Below, one piece after another: positions 1-8,105 of a stretch of 28,199 nucleotides of DNA. This DNA comes from Proteromonas lacertae (Eukaryota; Sar; Bigyra; Opalinata; Proteromonadidae). Positions within the stretch are counted from its first letter, which is position 1. Each line of letters begins with the position of its first letter. Both the position numbers and the translations under genes were made by a program. The stretch spans positions 1 to 28,199 of the forward strand of contig NGBS01000644.1 of NCBI GenBank assembly GCA_002245135.1, in the 5' to 3' direction. The notes beneath the pieces were generated by a model. That model had not been told where the DNA came from. It ran no database searches and worked only from the letters and a program-made list of their open reading frames with translations.

Positions 1-887
1 GACTTATCAAACTAAAAGAACTGCATCTTGTTAAGATGAGTTTTTCACATTTACTAAGTATATAATAATCGATGACTGCTTCTATAGCGCAATTATTATT
101 ATCAGATAATAAACCATACCCCAGAATTGCATATAGTTGAATTTGTATAATACAATTTATTAATATATCTTTTGTAAATTTTTTTGTATTAGGCGAGTCA
201 GAACTAATAAATATAATCGAATTATTATTATCATTATTATTAACATATTTAAGAATATCAATAGTATCATTATATCTTAAATAATGCAACTTATATTCTT
301 TTCCATCTGCTTTGCCAGTCCTAATATGAATACCAATATTACAGTGTTTTAAAATGAATTCTCTTAATTTTTGTCTTGTATATAATCACTTATTTGTAAA
401 AATATTGATGATATTCTGTAAGCTAGTTCATTAACCATATTAATGACATTGTTATTGCTAATAGCGCCATGTTTTAATAGATACAATTTAGTTTTGTCAT
501 TTTCAATTAGCATTTAATATTCCATAAAAATGTCCAACAAAGGATTTATTAAATGAATAGCATTTTGGATCATTTTTTAAAGGGAAATTTAAAATACCAC
601 CATAGACTTGTCCAATTGCTTATTTTAAGTGCATTAGAATATGAAACTGAATAAGCAATTGAACTTATCAAACCTAATAACTTATTTCCTAATCCACATG
701 ATCTGCACGGTTTATATTGAATAAAACTACTAAAATAGCCTTTGTTACAGAATAATATATAATTTAAAAATAATTCATTCTTTTTAGAATTACTAATCTT
801 AATATATGAATAAGTATTAAAATAAACAATTATAAGAATGATATTTAAAATATAAATGTATAATACATACTTAATATAAACTATCAT
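1..887 (-). pseudogene. decayed fucosyltransferase-like gene (GT37/GT23-type), runs off left edge
   Basis: The minus strand encodes pieces of a sugar transferase that would use GDP-fucose. Near the N-terminus a hydrophobic anchor (about residues 1-22 from the ATG at 887) is followed by CRSCGLGNKLLGLISS, which resembles the GLGNR(L/I)L block of plant-type xyloglucan fucosyltransferases. Further on (about 314-331) comes GIHIRTGK, like the HxRTG/HIRR donor-binding motif of fucosyltransferases, then FISSDS and DYYILSKCEKLILTR, typical of the C-terminal half of that fold. These blocks lie in order but in different reading frames with several frame changes, so the gene looks dead unless short introns are present. 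The anchor suggests a Golgi type II membrane protein. The 3' end is outside the window. The family call rests on motifs; GT23/NodZ-like is an alternative to GT37. Confidence 0.6.
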
Positions 888-1109
888 ATAAACAATTTAA
901 GCTTTTATTATTCATGAAATGTTGGTATATATTATTCATCTAGTATATAATAATATTTTTTGTAAGAAATATATATTCATTTCTTATCAATGAAAGCTTT
1001 AGTTTAAATTTCAATCTCATAGAAACAAATTATACTCTATGATTTACTAAAAGCTAGTTGAATCTATTATTATTACTATTTTTTTGCATTATTTATATGT
1101 TAAGTATAT

Positions 1110-1970
1110 CTAACTTGTAATTACTTTTAAATAATAAAGAAATTTTGATTCATTATATTGATTATATAGTTTATCAAAATGTATGGTAAAATCTTTTCCT
1201 TTATTATTATTGAAATTTATATTATTTTTATAAAGAATTATAGACAAAACACTTTGATCCTGCAAATGATTTGCTCTGTTTGCCCCAGGAGGTGAAATAC
1301 AATTTTTGATTAAAGCACAAGCTTTCCATAAATTAAATATGTAATTTGCTTTTTCAGAGTAATAGAATAATCCTATAATTCCAGCTGAACACATTGTTTT
1401 ATTATACAAATTTGTTTCTACATTTAACAAATCCAATAGTAAATTATGAGTGCATTTCTTAATTTTGCATGTAGCATTAATTGTAAATATCTTGTTTCTA
1501 ACAATTTCTTTAAATTCATAATCTAGTTTATGATGAATAAAACAACCACAATCAAGCCAAAGCATAGTCAATTTATATTTAGTATAAGTATCCCATATAA
1601 CAAATGGTTTCCAAGAATAGTAACCAGCATTTTTGTTTATATTGAAATGATTAGGATATTTTGAATAATTAAAATCCAAAATATCAACAATAAGATCTTT
1701 TCTTTCTACGTATATTTTTGCTTGATTTAATATTTGTAAATTTCTCTTTGAAAGTCCTAAATTCCATATAACAACACATATATTTTCCTCTACAACATAT
1801 ATGCGATATAAAAACAGTAGTAACAAATGAAAATGATTATCTGAAGATCCAGAAGCAAGTAACTTATAATTTAAAGGACAATTTCTATTATAATTATTCA
1901 ATAAATTTATCAAAATAACATCTAATAGAATTAAAAGAACAAGTAAAATAAATATATATATAATTTTCAA
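1110..1970 (-). CDS. DUF1647-like type II membrane glycosyltransferase (GT-A-like), intact
   Basis: A 286-residue uninterrupted frame. Residues 4-24 form a strongly hydrophobic signal anchor, as in Golgi glycosyltransferases. The lumenal part matches the pattern of DUF1647 proteins: LASGSSDNHF (about 38-47), NLGLS (70-74), YYSWKPFVI (117-125), WLDCG (138-142, in the place of the DxD-type metal/nucleotide-sugar motif) and DQSVLSIILY (238-247). The length suits the family. It sits 220 bp upstream (minus strand) of the fucosyltransferase-like relic in the same orientation, suggesting a small glycosylation gene neighbourhood. A TTTCATA motif lies about 12 bases before the ATG; this resembles the trichomonad initiator consensus, but such a short AT-rich string easily arises by chance. 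The sugar donor and acceptor cannot be told from sequence. Confidence 0.72.
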   Translation of the reverse strand: MKIIYIFILLVLLILLDVILINLLNNYNRNCPLNYKLLASGSSDNHFHLLLLFLYRIYVVEENICVVIWNLGLSKRNLQILNQAKIYVERKDLIVDILDFNYSKYPNHFNINKNAGYYSWKPFVIWDTYTKYKLTMLWLDCGCFIHHKLDYEFKEIVRNKIFTINATCKIKKCTHNLLLDLLNVETNLYNKTMCSAGIIGLFYYSEKANYIFNLWKACALIKNCISPPGANRANHLQDQSVLSIILYKNNINFNNNKGKDFTIHFDKLYNQYNESKFLYYLKVITS

Positions 1971-2552
1971 ATTAATATGTTATGAAATTAACCTCCGATT
2001 ACTGCGCTTATACCCCTCAAGGAAGGGATGTTTATTACTACTATGAGCTGAACGTTACATAGTGAATAGCTTCCTGGCTACTTCTAATGTCACAGTCATT
2101 GTACTGAAACATCCCCAAGTACTGAAACATTTACTCCATTCACAAAATTCTTTGACTTTTAAATTTTGTCAATCTTTGTTATTTGACATATCAAAAAGAC
2201 CATTTACCTTTACTTAATCCTGAAAAATGTCAAAATGAAAAAGATGGGGAGAAATACCTTGCTATAATTAAATATTGAATAACTATAACAAGATAGTTCA
2301 TAGTTATAACAAAGAAAACTTAAAAAAGTATATATGAACCAATAGGTGGTAATCTAAATATAGGAAAAGCCAGTTATTCATTGGAATTATAAATAACAAA
2401 GACTTGTTAATTGGGATTCAACTTTTAATAAAATCAAATTTAAGAAAAGAAAGTTAATGAATTATATTACTTTGAGAAGAGAAAATTAGCAGAGGTTTTC
2501 CAAATTAAATGTTTAAGAATGTTGTTAACAATAAAATGCAAAAATTGTCAAA
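1971..2552. other. intergenic stretch, no clear gene
   Basis: No convincing gene is visible. A 12-base direct repeat, GTACTGAAACAT, occurs at 2101-2112 and 2119-2130. Around 2195-2270 the plus strand has a short open stretch (HLPLLNPEKCQNEKDGEKYL) that could be a coding relic, but I do not recognise it. Composition changes at about 2540 from AT-rich to the more GC-rich fossil element that follows. Confidence 0.4.
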
Positions 2553-2900
2553 ATGATAATTACTCAGACAAGTATGAGTACTTTGCTGGAGTCTTCTTAT
2601 GGGATCATCTTAAGCAAGACCTCCAGAGCAAAGGAACAAGTAGATGGGATATGCATCCTCAATACTCTTACAACTTCAAGTGCTGAGAGTACAATTGGGC
2701 ATTGGGTTGCCTTAGTTGTGGACGATGATCAAAGGCAGATCTACTCAAGAACTACTCATGGTTTATTCAGCAGATGCAACAACGTAAAGGCAATCCCGAG
2801 GATAAGTATCAACTGAAGATCAATCGTATCAAGAACCAGAAGGTCAACACTGACACCTGTCCTTCAAGGAATCAAATAACTTCAACTCAATCCAAGGAGA
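2553..2900 (+). pseudogene. adenain-like cysteine protease region (Polinton PRO), fossil
   Basis: The segment contains GHWVALVVDDDQRQIY, the histidine-containing block of adenovirus-type maturation proteases (the family pattern is a GxHWV-type motif followed by an aspartate-containing strand), and further on INRIKNQKVNTDTC, which fits the stretch leading to the catalytic cysteine. In Polintons this protease cleaves capsid precursor proteins during virion maturation. It sits ahead of the capsid region, as expected for the module. The region is broken. The call rests on the HWV block, the later Cys block and the context. Confidence 0.6.
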
Positions 2901-3169
2901 GAAGCAAATGATACTACTCAAGATGACCTTTAACTAAATCTAGGCAATGACAACCTTCATCCCGACAAGTCTTCAACAAGAAGCGATTCACTTAACGTGC
3001 CGTCAAAGTCAATCTAACCCAGAGCAAAACCTCGGTCAGTGCTGCCACTTCAGGATCGACCTCAAAAGTTATGTTCGAGATATCTACCGACAACTGCATC
3101 TACTTCAGCAAGAATTGCTTAGAGTAGCGACTAATCATCGACTATAAGGATGCTAACAACAATAAAAAG

Positions 3170-3720
3170 GCCGAGAAGATCCTCCTTTACAACGCTTTCA
3201 GTATCTCCATATTGAAAATTCACCTTAGTAGTTATTGGTTCCAATGGATGCAGCTCTAAGATCATCAAGACCTTCTGGGCACCAGTGACTGCTTCAACTA
3301 CTCCTTCACCATCAACAGTTCCATAGGTCTTTCCTTTAGATGAAGATTAGTGTCCTTCCTTTAAATCCCAAGGCGAGATTCAAGTGAATTATCAACGACT
3401 TCAATTACAATCCCAACTATCAGAACATGGAGACTAACGACAGCTACAAGTTGCTCAAAAAATATATTGGGAAACTGGTACGATCAGCTGAACAAAAAGC
3501 CCTTTACCTAGAAGTTCTTTGAGGTGCTCAACTTCGGCATTGAAAACCTCGGTAATGTCAAGACCATCGCCAGAAGAAGATTCAACGGAGATTTAGAGAT
3601 TACCTTTGAGATCTACAACGATGAGCTAAAGGACAAGTCTATAAATCACTGATTATATTTGATCACTGGACAAAGAGCCGAGATTACCACCTTGGGTATC
3701 TGCAGCATAGCATATGCAAA
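3170..3720 (+). pseudogene. major capsid protein region (double jelly-roll type), fossil
   Basis: Plus-strand fragments match the major capsid protein region of the AT-rich element at 19622-20560. Compare FNYSFTINSSIG here with FNYNFSINSSIG there, KFFEVLNF with TFFDVLNF, and LEITFEIYN and LYLITGQ with LKITLDCSN and IYIITGK. The order of blocks is the same in both. Its place between the protease and ATPase regions supports the call. The region is broken in several places. Assignment as a capsid protein comes mainly from synteny and from the partner copy; a structure-level comparison would be needed to prove the fold. Confidence 0.6.
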
Positions 3721-3924
3721 ATTCCATATGGATAAGTTACTACTTCGTGTACTTAGTTATTGCGATGTTTATGGTTAACAAGTGAAAACAACCCTTTGGA
3801 GATCTCCTTCTCGGAAAGATTCAAAGGCTTAAAGGATCAGGAGAAGATCACTCCGAGGATGAGAATAATGAAGTACTTGGTAATGCTTACTTACCAGAGA
3901 AGCTATCGAGATCCTCCAAGGGCC

Positions 3925-4320
3925 ATTTAAAAATAGAATACGAGAAGATTAATCAGGCAGAAGTAAAGTCTCTGAAAGTCAATACTTCTAGTAACGGTAA
4001 GGACGTTGTCGGCTACGACTGCTTCGATGAAGAATTCTGGCAAGACTATAGTCATCTGCAACGTTCTCCAACACATCTTGATTAAGAGCAAGAACCAAAG
4101 GGTCTATTTCTTCGTCGGTACGATTCATAAGGATGTGCTCTACGATAAGATCATGGAGATGGTGGAGTACAATAAGATCGATTACTACACCTTCGACTCC
4201 ATCATCAATGAGGAGGACAAGTCCAATAACCTGCGATAAGCAGTTCTTTGTGGACTAGGCTAGGAACCTCCACAAACAAGAGATCGAAGAACTGCCTTGT
4301 AAAGCGATGCAATCGTTGAA
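3925..4320 (+). pseudogene. FtsK/HerA-type genome packaging ATPase region, fossil
   Basis: A Walker A-like block KNSGKT is followed by VYFFVGTIHKDVLYDKI, which aligns with VHFFVGTIKQDRIYDSI in the ATPase region of the AT-rich element at 18794-19586. An upstream piece (YEKIN and GYDCF) matches FEKIN and GYDYF there. A32/FtsK-like ATPases pump DNA into Polinton and nucleocytoviral capsids. The region is broken and its 3' part runs into the foldback element that starts at 4320. Confidence 0.65.
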
Positions 4321-4772
4321 GCTATAAAGAGTTATTCACAAATATATTGTTAGTTTGTCATGTGACCTACATCTGTGATATACTTTTTGATGATCTTCAT
4401 TATTATCAATATAAAACTAATTTTATTATTTTTTCTATTTTAATGTTTCAGTCACTACTACAGTCTAAAATACATTATCTGATATGAATAAATTACAATA
4501 ATTTTAACAACAGCTTATTCTATAAGAAATTAAAAAGTAGGTTTGAACTTATTCTTTCTTTTTTCTATTTTTATTACCCTAACATTGAAGAAAGTGTATT
4601 ATATTCATATCAAATAATATATATTAGACTGCAGTAGTGACTGAAACATTAAAATAGAAAAAATAATAAAATTAGTTTTATATTGATAATAATGAAGATC
4701 ATCAAAAAGTATATCACAGATGTAGGTCACATGACAAACTAACAATATATTTGTGAATAACTCTTTATAGCT
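4320..4772. repeat. foldback MITE-like element, ~170 bp inverted arms, TA-flanked
   Basis: About 170 bp at 4325-4494 recur almost perfectly in reverse complement at 4600-4767; the centre of about 105 bp is AT-rich and non-coding. Arms begin TAAAGAGTTATTCACAAAT and are bounded by TA on both sides (4323-4324 and 4768-4769), the target-site mark of Tc1/mariner-type elements. No transposase is present, so this is a non-autonomous foldback element. It lies at the 3' end of the fossil ATPase region and so is younger than that element. Confidence 0.85.
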
Positions 4773-4995
4773 AAGATTAAAATGATATTAGTTTGTTTTA
4801 AAAGTAATTGTATAATGAGAGCGGCTTAATTAGATGATTAATTATTATAATATATTATTTAATATATTGAATTTATGTTATTTTAAGTTAATTGATAACC
4901 ATTTTTTACTCATTGTATAACAATATATTCAAATAATATACAATTTGAAGAAAATTCTTAAATCTTGCGCTTCCTTTAAGGTGCTTTGAAAGTAC
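4773..4995. other. AT-rich spacer, no gene seen
   Basis: Very AT-rich sequence between the foldback element and the next frame. GC-richer sequence resumes at about 4965. Nothing coding or structured is convincing here; it may be an inserted or decayed AT-rich fragment. Confidence 0.3.
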
Positions 4996-5307
4996 TCATG
5001 GAGTTGACTCCTCCGAGTGATCGTCTAACTTTCTCTTGATAGCTGATGTGGATAAAGTTACTTTTTCTTGTTGATTCTGATTGATACTGACGGTTGTTCC
5101 TCGGAGGACTTCTTGGATAGTGCTTACCAATGGAGGATCGATCTTATTATAGTCTATCACGGCCTTGAGTTCACCAGAACTCAAAGCCTTCTGAATCACT
5201 TCTTGGGAGACTTGGAACAACACTTCCTTATCATACTTAACAACGACCTTCCCATCTATCTTTTGCTTCACATCGTTCTCCCGTAAGTTGTTCCAGGTGT
5301 TGAACAT
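4996..5307 (-). CDS. small charged protein of the GC-rich element, function unknown
   Basis: A 103-residue frame with GC-richer codons like the nearby virus-like element. The N-terminal two thirds look mixed helix and strand, with a possible repeat of V(V/L)KYDKEV-type segments. The C-terminus is polar and has KRKLDD, a possible nuclear localisation signal, close to the acidic, Ser/Thr-rich end. It may be a minor structural or DNA-binding protein of the element at 2553-4320, now separated from it by a foldback insertion. I do not recognise a family. The upstream side is interrupted by the insertion at 5378, so the original gene may have been longer. Confidence 0.4.
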   Translation of the reverse strand: MFNTWNNLRENDVKQKIDGKVVVKYDKEVLFQVSQEVIQKALSSGELKAVIDYNKIDPPLVSTIQEVLRGTTVSINQNQQEKVTLSTSAIKRKLDDHSEESTP

Positions 5308-5560
5308 TGCCTAGGTAATGATTCCAGATCAGAACTTTACTTGTAGATTCAGGAGCATGTCATAATAATGAGTATTAGGGGGCCAGAGCACAGTGTGCCA
5401 TTTCCCCCATGGTTTTTTCACCATTAAAACATAATTAGACAATAAAAAATACATCAATCGATTTCTCTATTTATGCTTGGCTCATATATGCCCTTAGTTT
5501 GACTTTCTGATCATAATCGAAATCTAATTTTCTTAAAAAAATTCAAAAAACAATGATAGA

Positions 5561-5611
5561 TAGGATGGTCACCATACTGTGTCATATGACAACATATGGT
5601 GACCATCCTAT
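5561..5611. repeat. hairpin inside left TIR of the foldback element
   Basis: ATAGGATGGTCACCATA at 5561-5577 pairs perfectly with TATGGTGACCATCCTAT at 5595-5611 across a 17-base loop. The same hairpin is present in the right arm. Confidence 0.85.
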
Positions 5612-5824
5612 ATCAAACAAAACAAAAAAAAGGAGTTCAAGTCAAATCTCGAAACGCATCTATTTTTCTATGTGTTATAGTTAGAGCTAGGATTAGTTTG
5701 ACTATAATCGAAATCTAATTAAATAAAAATATATTTGCGTATAATTAGCTACGTATATATATACATGCACTTATAATACCCTAAACAAACACTATTTGAA
5801 AACAACACTCCCACAGAAACACAA

Positions 5825-6112
5825 TCAATCATTTGAACCAATTAGGGCCAGAGATTGATAATCATTTTGGTACTCTGGCTCCTCCTCATCATCATCTACT
5901 ATAAATTGTGAGAATTTATCATCATCATCTTCCTCTGTAGTACTATCTTCTTGTTTTTGGTTTTTGGTTGAAATGTTTTTTTGATTTAATTTCTTTCTTT
6001 TGAATCTTGGAGTTTTAGATGTACTGCACTTTCTTTTTGTGGATAGCACCTTTAAAAACTTGTTGTTGTCATCATCATCATTATAATCATCATCATCCAG
6101 ATTATCAAACAA
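5825..6112 (-). CDS. Asp/Glu-rich low-complexity frame within the foldback element
   Basis: A 95-residue frame with acidic runs (DDDDYNDDDDNN near the N-terminus, later EEDDDD and DDDEEE) around a basic middle containing KRKCSTSK and FKRKKLNQK, which resemble nuclear localisation signals. Such composition can arise from simple repeats (GAT/CAT runs are visible in the DNA), so it may not be expressed. It is not a transposase. It could be a captured host gene fragment or the remnant of an accessory protein. Confidence 0.3.
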   Translation of the reverse strand: MFDNLDDDDYNDDDDNNKFLKVLSTKRKCSTSKTPRFKRKKLNQKNISTKNQKQEDSTTEEDDDDKFSQFIVDDDEEEPEYQNDYQSLALIGSND

Positions 6113-6390
6113 TGATGCTACATATACTTTCAGCAGTACTTCTGTAAACTATGATATTGTGGTATTAATTAAATTTGATAAGATGATGCAAAATGTAATT
6201 GATATGGAAGAAGAATGGCAATCAGAATATTAATTCATAATGAATCTTGAATTGGTTTTGTTTTGTTTTGTTTGGGTTAGTATAAAAACTTATAAATTAT
6301 ATGGTGTGCTAATTAACACCTTAAAATAATTATAAAAGAAATTAAGCTATTTGACTAGAGTTTATTTCTTTTTTTTTTGTTTTATTTGAT

Positions 6391-6442
6391 ATAAGATGGT
6401 CACCATATGTTGTCATATCACACAGTATGGTGACCATCCTAT
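6391..6442. repeat. hairpin inside right TIR of the foldback element
   Basis: This is the mirror copy of the 5561-5611 hairpin, with one changed base in the left stem (ATAAGATGG instead of ATAGGATGG). Both arms of the element therefore carry a nested palindrome, possibly a transposase binding or cleavage structure. Confidence 0.8.
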
Positions 6443-6690
6443 CTATCATTGTTTTTTGAATTTTTTTAAGAAAATTAGATTTCGATTATGATCAGAAAGT
6501 CAAACTAAGGGCATATATGAGCCAAGCATAAATAGAGAAATCGATTGATGTATTTTTTATTGTCTAATTATGTTTCTAATGGTGAAAAAACTATGGAGGA
6601 AATGGCACACTGTGCTATTTCCCCTAAATACCATTAGCCACTCAGATAAATGAATCTAGAAGGGAACAGACCCCTAGAACACTCGCTAGA

Positions 6691-6884
6691 ACTCTGTGAC
6701 AATGTCCCATAGTCCCATTTACGTAAGGTTCCTACGGGATTCCTCCCAACAGGGTCTACTTCTCAACGGGGTCTACTTCCCTACGGGAACTCCTCTAAGC
6801 TATTTCTATACCTATCTATGAGACGATCTTCTACGGGAACTCCTGGAAGCTATCTAGAAGTGTTGGTTACCTCGAGGTGATGAT
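6691..6884. repeat. terminal-type repeat, copy 1 (left end of GC-rich block)
   Basis: About 194 bp closely matching 26016-26220 in the same orientation, beginning ACTCTG and including CCCATTTACGTAAGG, TTCCTACGGGATTCCTCCCA and TCTACTTCTCAACGGGG. It contains short internal repeats (GGGTCTACTTC twice, CTACGGGA two or three times). A partial inverted copy lies at 14061-14136. The arrangement suggests an element terminus. Confidence 0.75.
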
Positions 6885-6967
6885 TCTAATCACGCTCTTG
6901 ACTCTCCTTGCTACGCTGGTGACCTTGTAAGGGCTTTTAATTGAACCGTGGAAACCAATCGTGGAAC

Positions 6968-7114
6968 CGGGAGTTTACAATTGGTAACTCCGGGAGGTTC
7001 TAGCTAGTTGTGGATTTCTCAAGGGTCCTTGAAGATAATGATTATCAATTTCGGAAGGCTTCTGAAGGTATGTTTTATCATCCTTATAACTCTCCTAGGT
7101 AAGTTCATCCAAGA
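6968..7114. repeat. subterminal direct repeat, copy 1
   Basis: It shares with 7316-7478 the ordered blocks GGGA(G/C)TTTACAATTG, CGGGAGG, TTCTCAAGG and CCTTGA, CTTCTGAAGGTA, CATCCTT or CGTCCTT, and CTAGGTAA. The copies are diverged and separated by about 200 bp. Confidence 0.65.
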
Positions 7115-7147
7115 CCTTCCCGAGAAGAACAGCCTTGTTGGCAAGGA

Positions 7148-7176
7148 AGGGAATCTCCCTTCATGGGAGATTCCCT
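7148..7176. repeat. perfect 12-bp stem hairpin
   Basis: AGGGAATCTCCC (7148-7159) pairs perfectly with GGGAGATTCCCT (7165-7176) around a 5-base loop, TTCAT. It lies between the two subterminal repeats. It could be an RNA hairpin, a terminator-like structure or a protein-binding palindrome. Confidence 0.75.
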
Positions 7177-7315
7177 GACGCAGTCATGCACGGCTGGACG
7201 TATCTGGGAAGGTCTTGATGGTTCTTCTATTAATCAGTCAATTTACAAGGCCATTGAAAAGCTAGGGTAATCAACAGGGCAATCTTGGAACTCAATGGAC
7301 AACTCAATGAAGAAC

Positions 7316-7478
7316 TGGGACTTTACAATTGTTAACAAGTATACAATGATGACTTCGGGAGGCTTCAATCATTTCTATAATTCTCAAGGACCTTGAAAAG
7401 AGATAGCAGCAATCTCAATAGTCTTCTGAAGGTAAGTCTCATCGTCCTTGTTAATTGTCTAGGTAAACTAATTCAATT
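7316..7478. repeat. subterminal direct repeat, copy 2
   Basis: Second copy of the unit described for 6968-7114, with the same order of blocks. Each copy ends with CTAGGTAA followed by a short A/C-rich stretch. Confidence 0.65.
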
Positions 7479-7747
7479 CTGAAGAGTATGGAGGATAACA
7501 TCCTTAAGGATCAGCAAGCAGTCAGTTCCAAACTACCCTACCACTCCATCACGATCATGAATGGTACTTTACGGAAGAAGCCTTTAGCTCTTTACCAATC
7601 ACTGGGTAATTTGTTACTGAACCTTCACATTGTTCAGAACCAGGCTAGGTGCTTATCCATTGTACCTATCCCCGATAAGATGATGTTTTTCGATCATCCC
7701 AACAAAGCAAAAGTACCATCAACCACAACGATAAGCAGGAGATCTAG

Positions 7748-8053
7748 CTATCTTAAAGGCCAATGCATCCTCCATTGTAAGTAAGTTTCATCAGCTAGGA
7801 AGTCATAGTCTAGAACCTCATTCACGGGAACAACATTGTTACCTACAAGGAGCAGGAGATCAGCTGGGTAAACTCTTAAAAATCGATTGTTGAATCCATC
7901 AAGGTCAGCATGATGAAATAATCTTGCCTGGTGTTGTATTCTCTGAAGCTTCATATCGATAAAGGCAAGGACCATTGATACTAGCACTACGTAGAAGGAT
8001 AGTAAGTAAATGTTCTTAATGCCGGACACATAATGATCTATAGAAGGAGGCAT
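7748..8053 (-). CDS. small membrane protein, function unknown
   Basis: A 101-residue frame with a hydrophobic segment at about residues 14-32 (IYLLSFYVVLVSMVLAFID), then a basic stretch and a mixed C-terminal part. The sequence SGIKN before the membrane segment resembles SGIKGN before the membrane segment of the protein at 13654-14151, and the DNA there shares CTTAATGCCGGACA. The two may be related at the N-terminus. It is the first gene inside the left terminal region. No family is recognised, and a plus-strand frame overlaps its end, so certainty is limited. Confidence 0.4.
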   Translation of the reverse strand: MPPSIDHYVSGIKNIYLLSFYVVLVSMVLAFIDMKLQRIQHQARLFHHADLDGFNNRFLRVYPADLLLLVGNNVVPVNEVLDYDFLADETYLQWRMHWPLR

Positions 8054-8105
8054 CGGAAAAGTTCAACTATCTCGGCAGTAAGCAATTTCTGAACACCTCC
8101 CGTGA

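Larger units (their letters stand above)
2553..4320 (+). mobile_element. broken Polinton-like virus-like element, structural gene module
   Basis: A relatively GC-rich block that reads on the plus strand as protease, major capsid protein and packaging ATPase in that order, the morphogenesis module of Polintons/Mavericks. Each part is recognised from motifs or from similarity to the corresponding region of the AT-rich element at 18794-20560. No intact gene remains and I estimate ten or more breaks. Termini are not visible: the left edge is near 2540 and the right side is cut by a foldback element at 4320. The piece at 4996-5307, of the same composition, may belong to it. Decay is heavier than in the AT-rich copy, suggesting an older insertion. 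Confidence 0.7.
5378..6624. mobile_element. 1.25 kb foldback DNA element with ~255 bp TIRs, TA-flanked
   Basis: The left arm 5378-5632 and right arm 6369-6624 are near-perfect inverted copies, starting GGGG and reading AGCACAGTGTGCCATTTCC near the tip. TA flanks both ends (5376-5377 and 6625-6626), pointing to a Tc1/mariner-like or related TA-targeting transposase acting in trans. The interior of about 735 bp contains an acidic low-complexity frame (5825-6112, minus) and a short plus-strand open stretch near 6080-6230, ending MEEEWQSEY. No DDE transposase is seen. It is inserted between the small gene at 4996-5307 and the terminal repeat at 6691. Arms remain very similar, so the insertion is probably recent. 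Confidence 0.85.
6885..7747. other. subterminal region with repeats, no convincing gene
   Basis: This stretch inside the left end carries an imperfect direct duplication (about 6968-7114 and 7316-7478) and a strong hairpin (7148-7176). A 98-codon plus-strand frame at 7488-7784 exists but shows no motif and overlaps the minus-strand membrane protein gene, so I do not call it. The region may hold cis-acting replication or regulatory sequence. Confidence 0.45.

Noticed and set aside
1971-1990. Trichomonad-like initiator before the DUF1647-like gene
   Set aside because: A five-base consensus in AT-rich DNA has no weight alone, and other start codons in the window do not show it consistently, so it is not used to name the organism.
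2180-2540. Possible reverse-transcriptase or other gene relic before the protease region
   Set aside because: Only short open stretches with no recognisable catalytic block.
7090-7110. GTAAGT strings that could be intron donors (also near 7430 and 14078)
   Set aside because: They fall in repeat units without matching branch and acceptor signals or a coding frame to connect.
7488-7784. 98-codon plus-strand frame
   Set aside because: No motif or biased composition, and it overlaps the end of the minus-strand membrane protein gene; kept only as a note.
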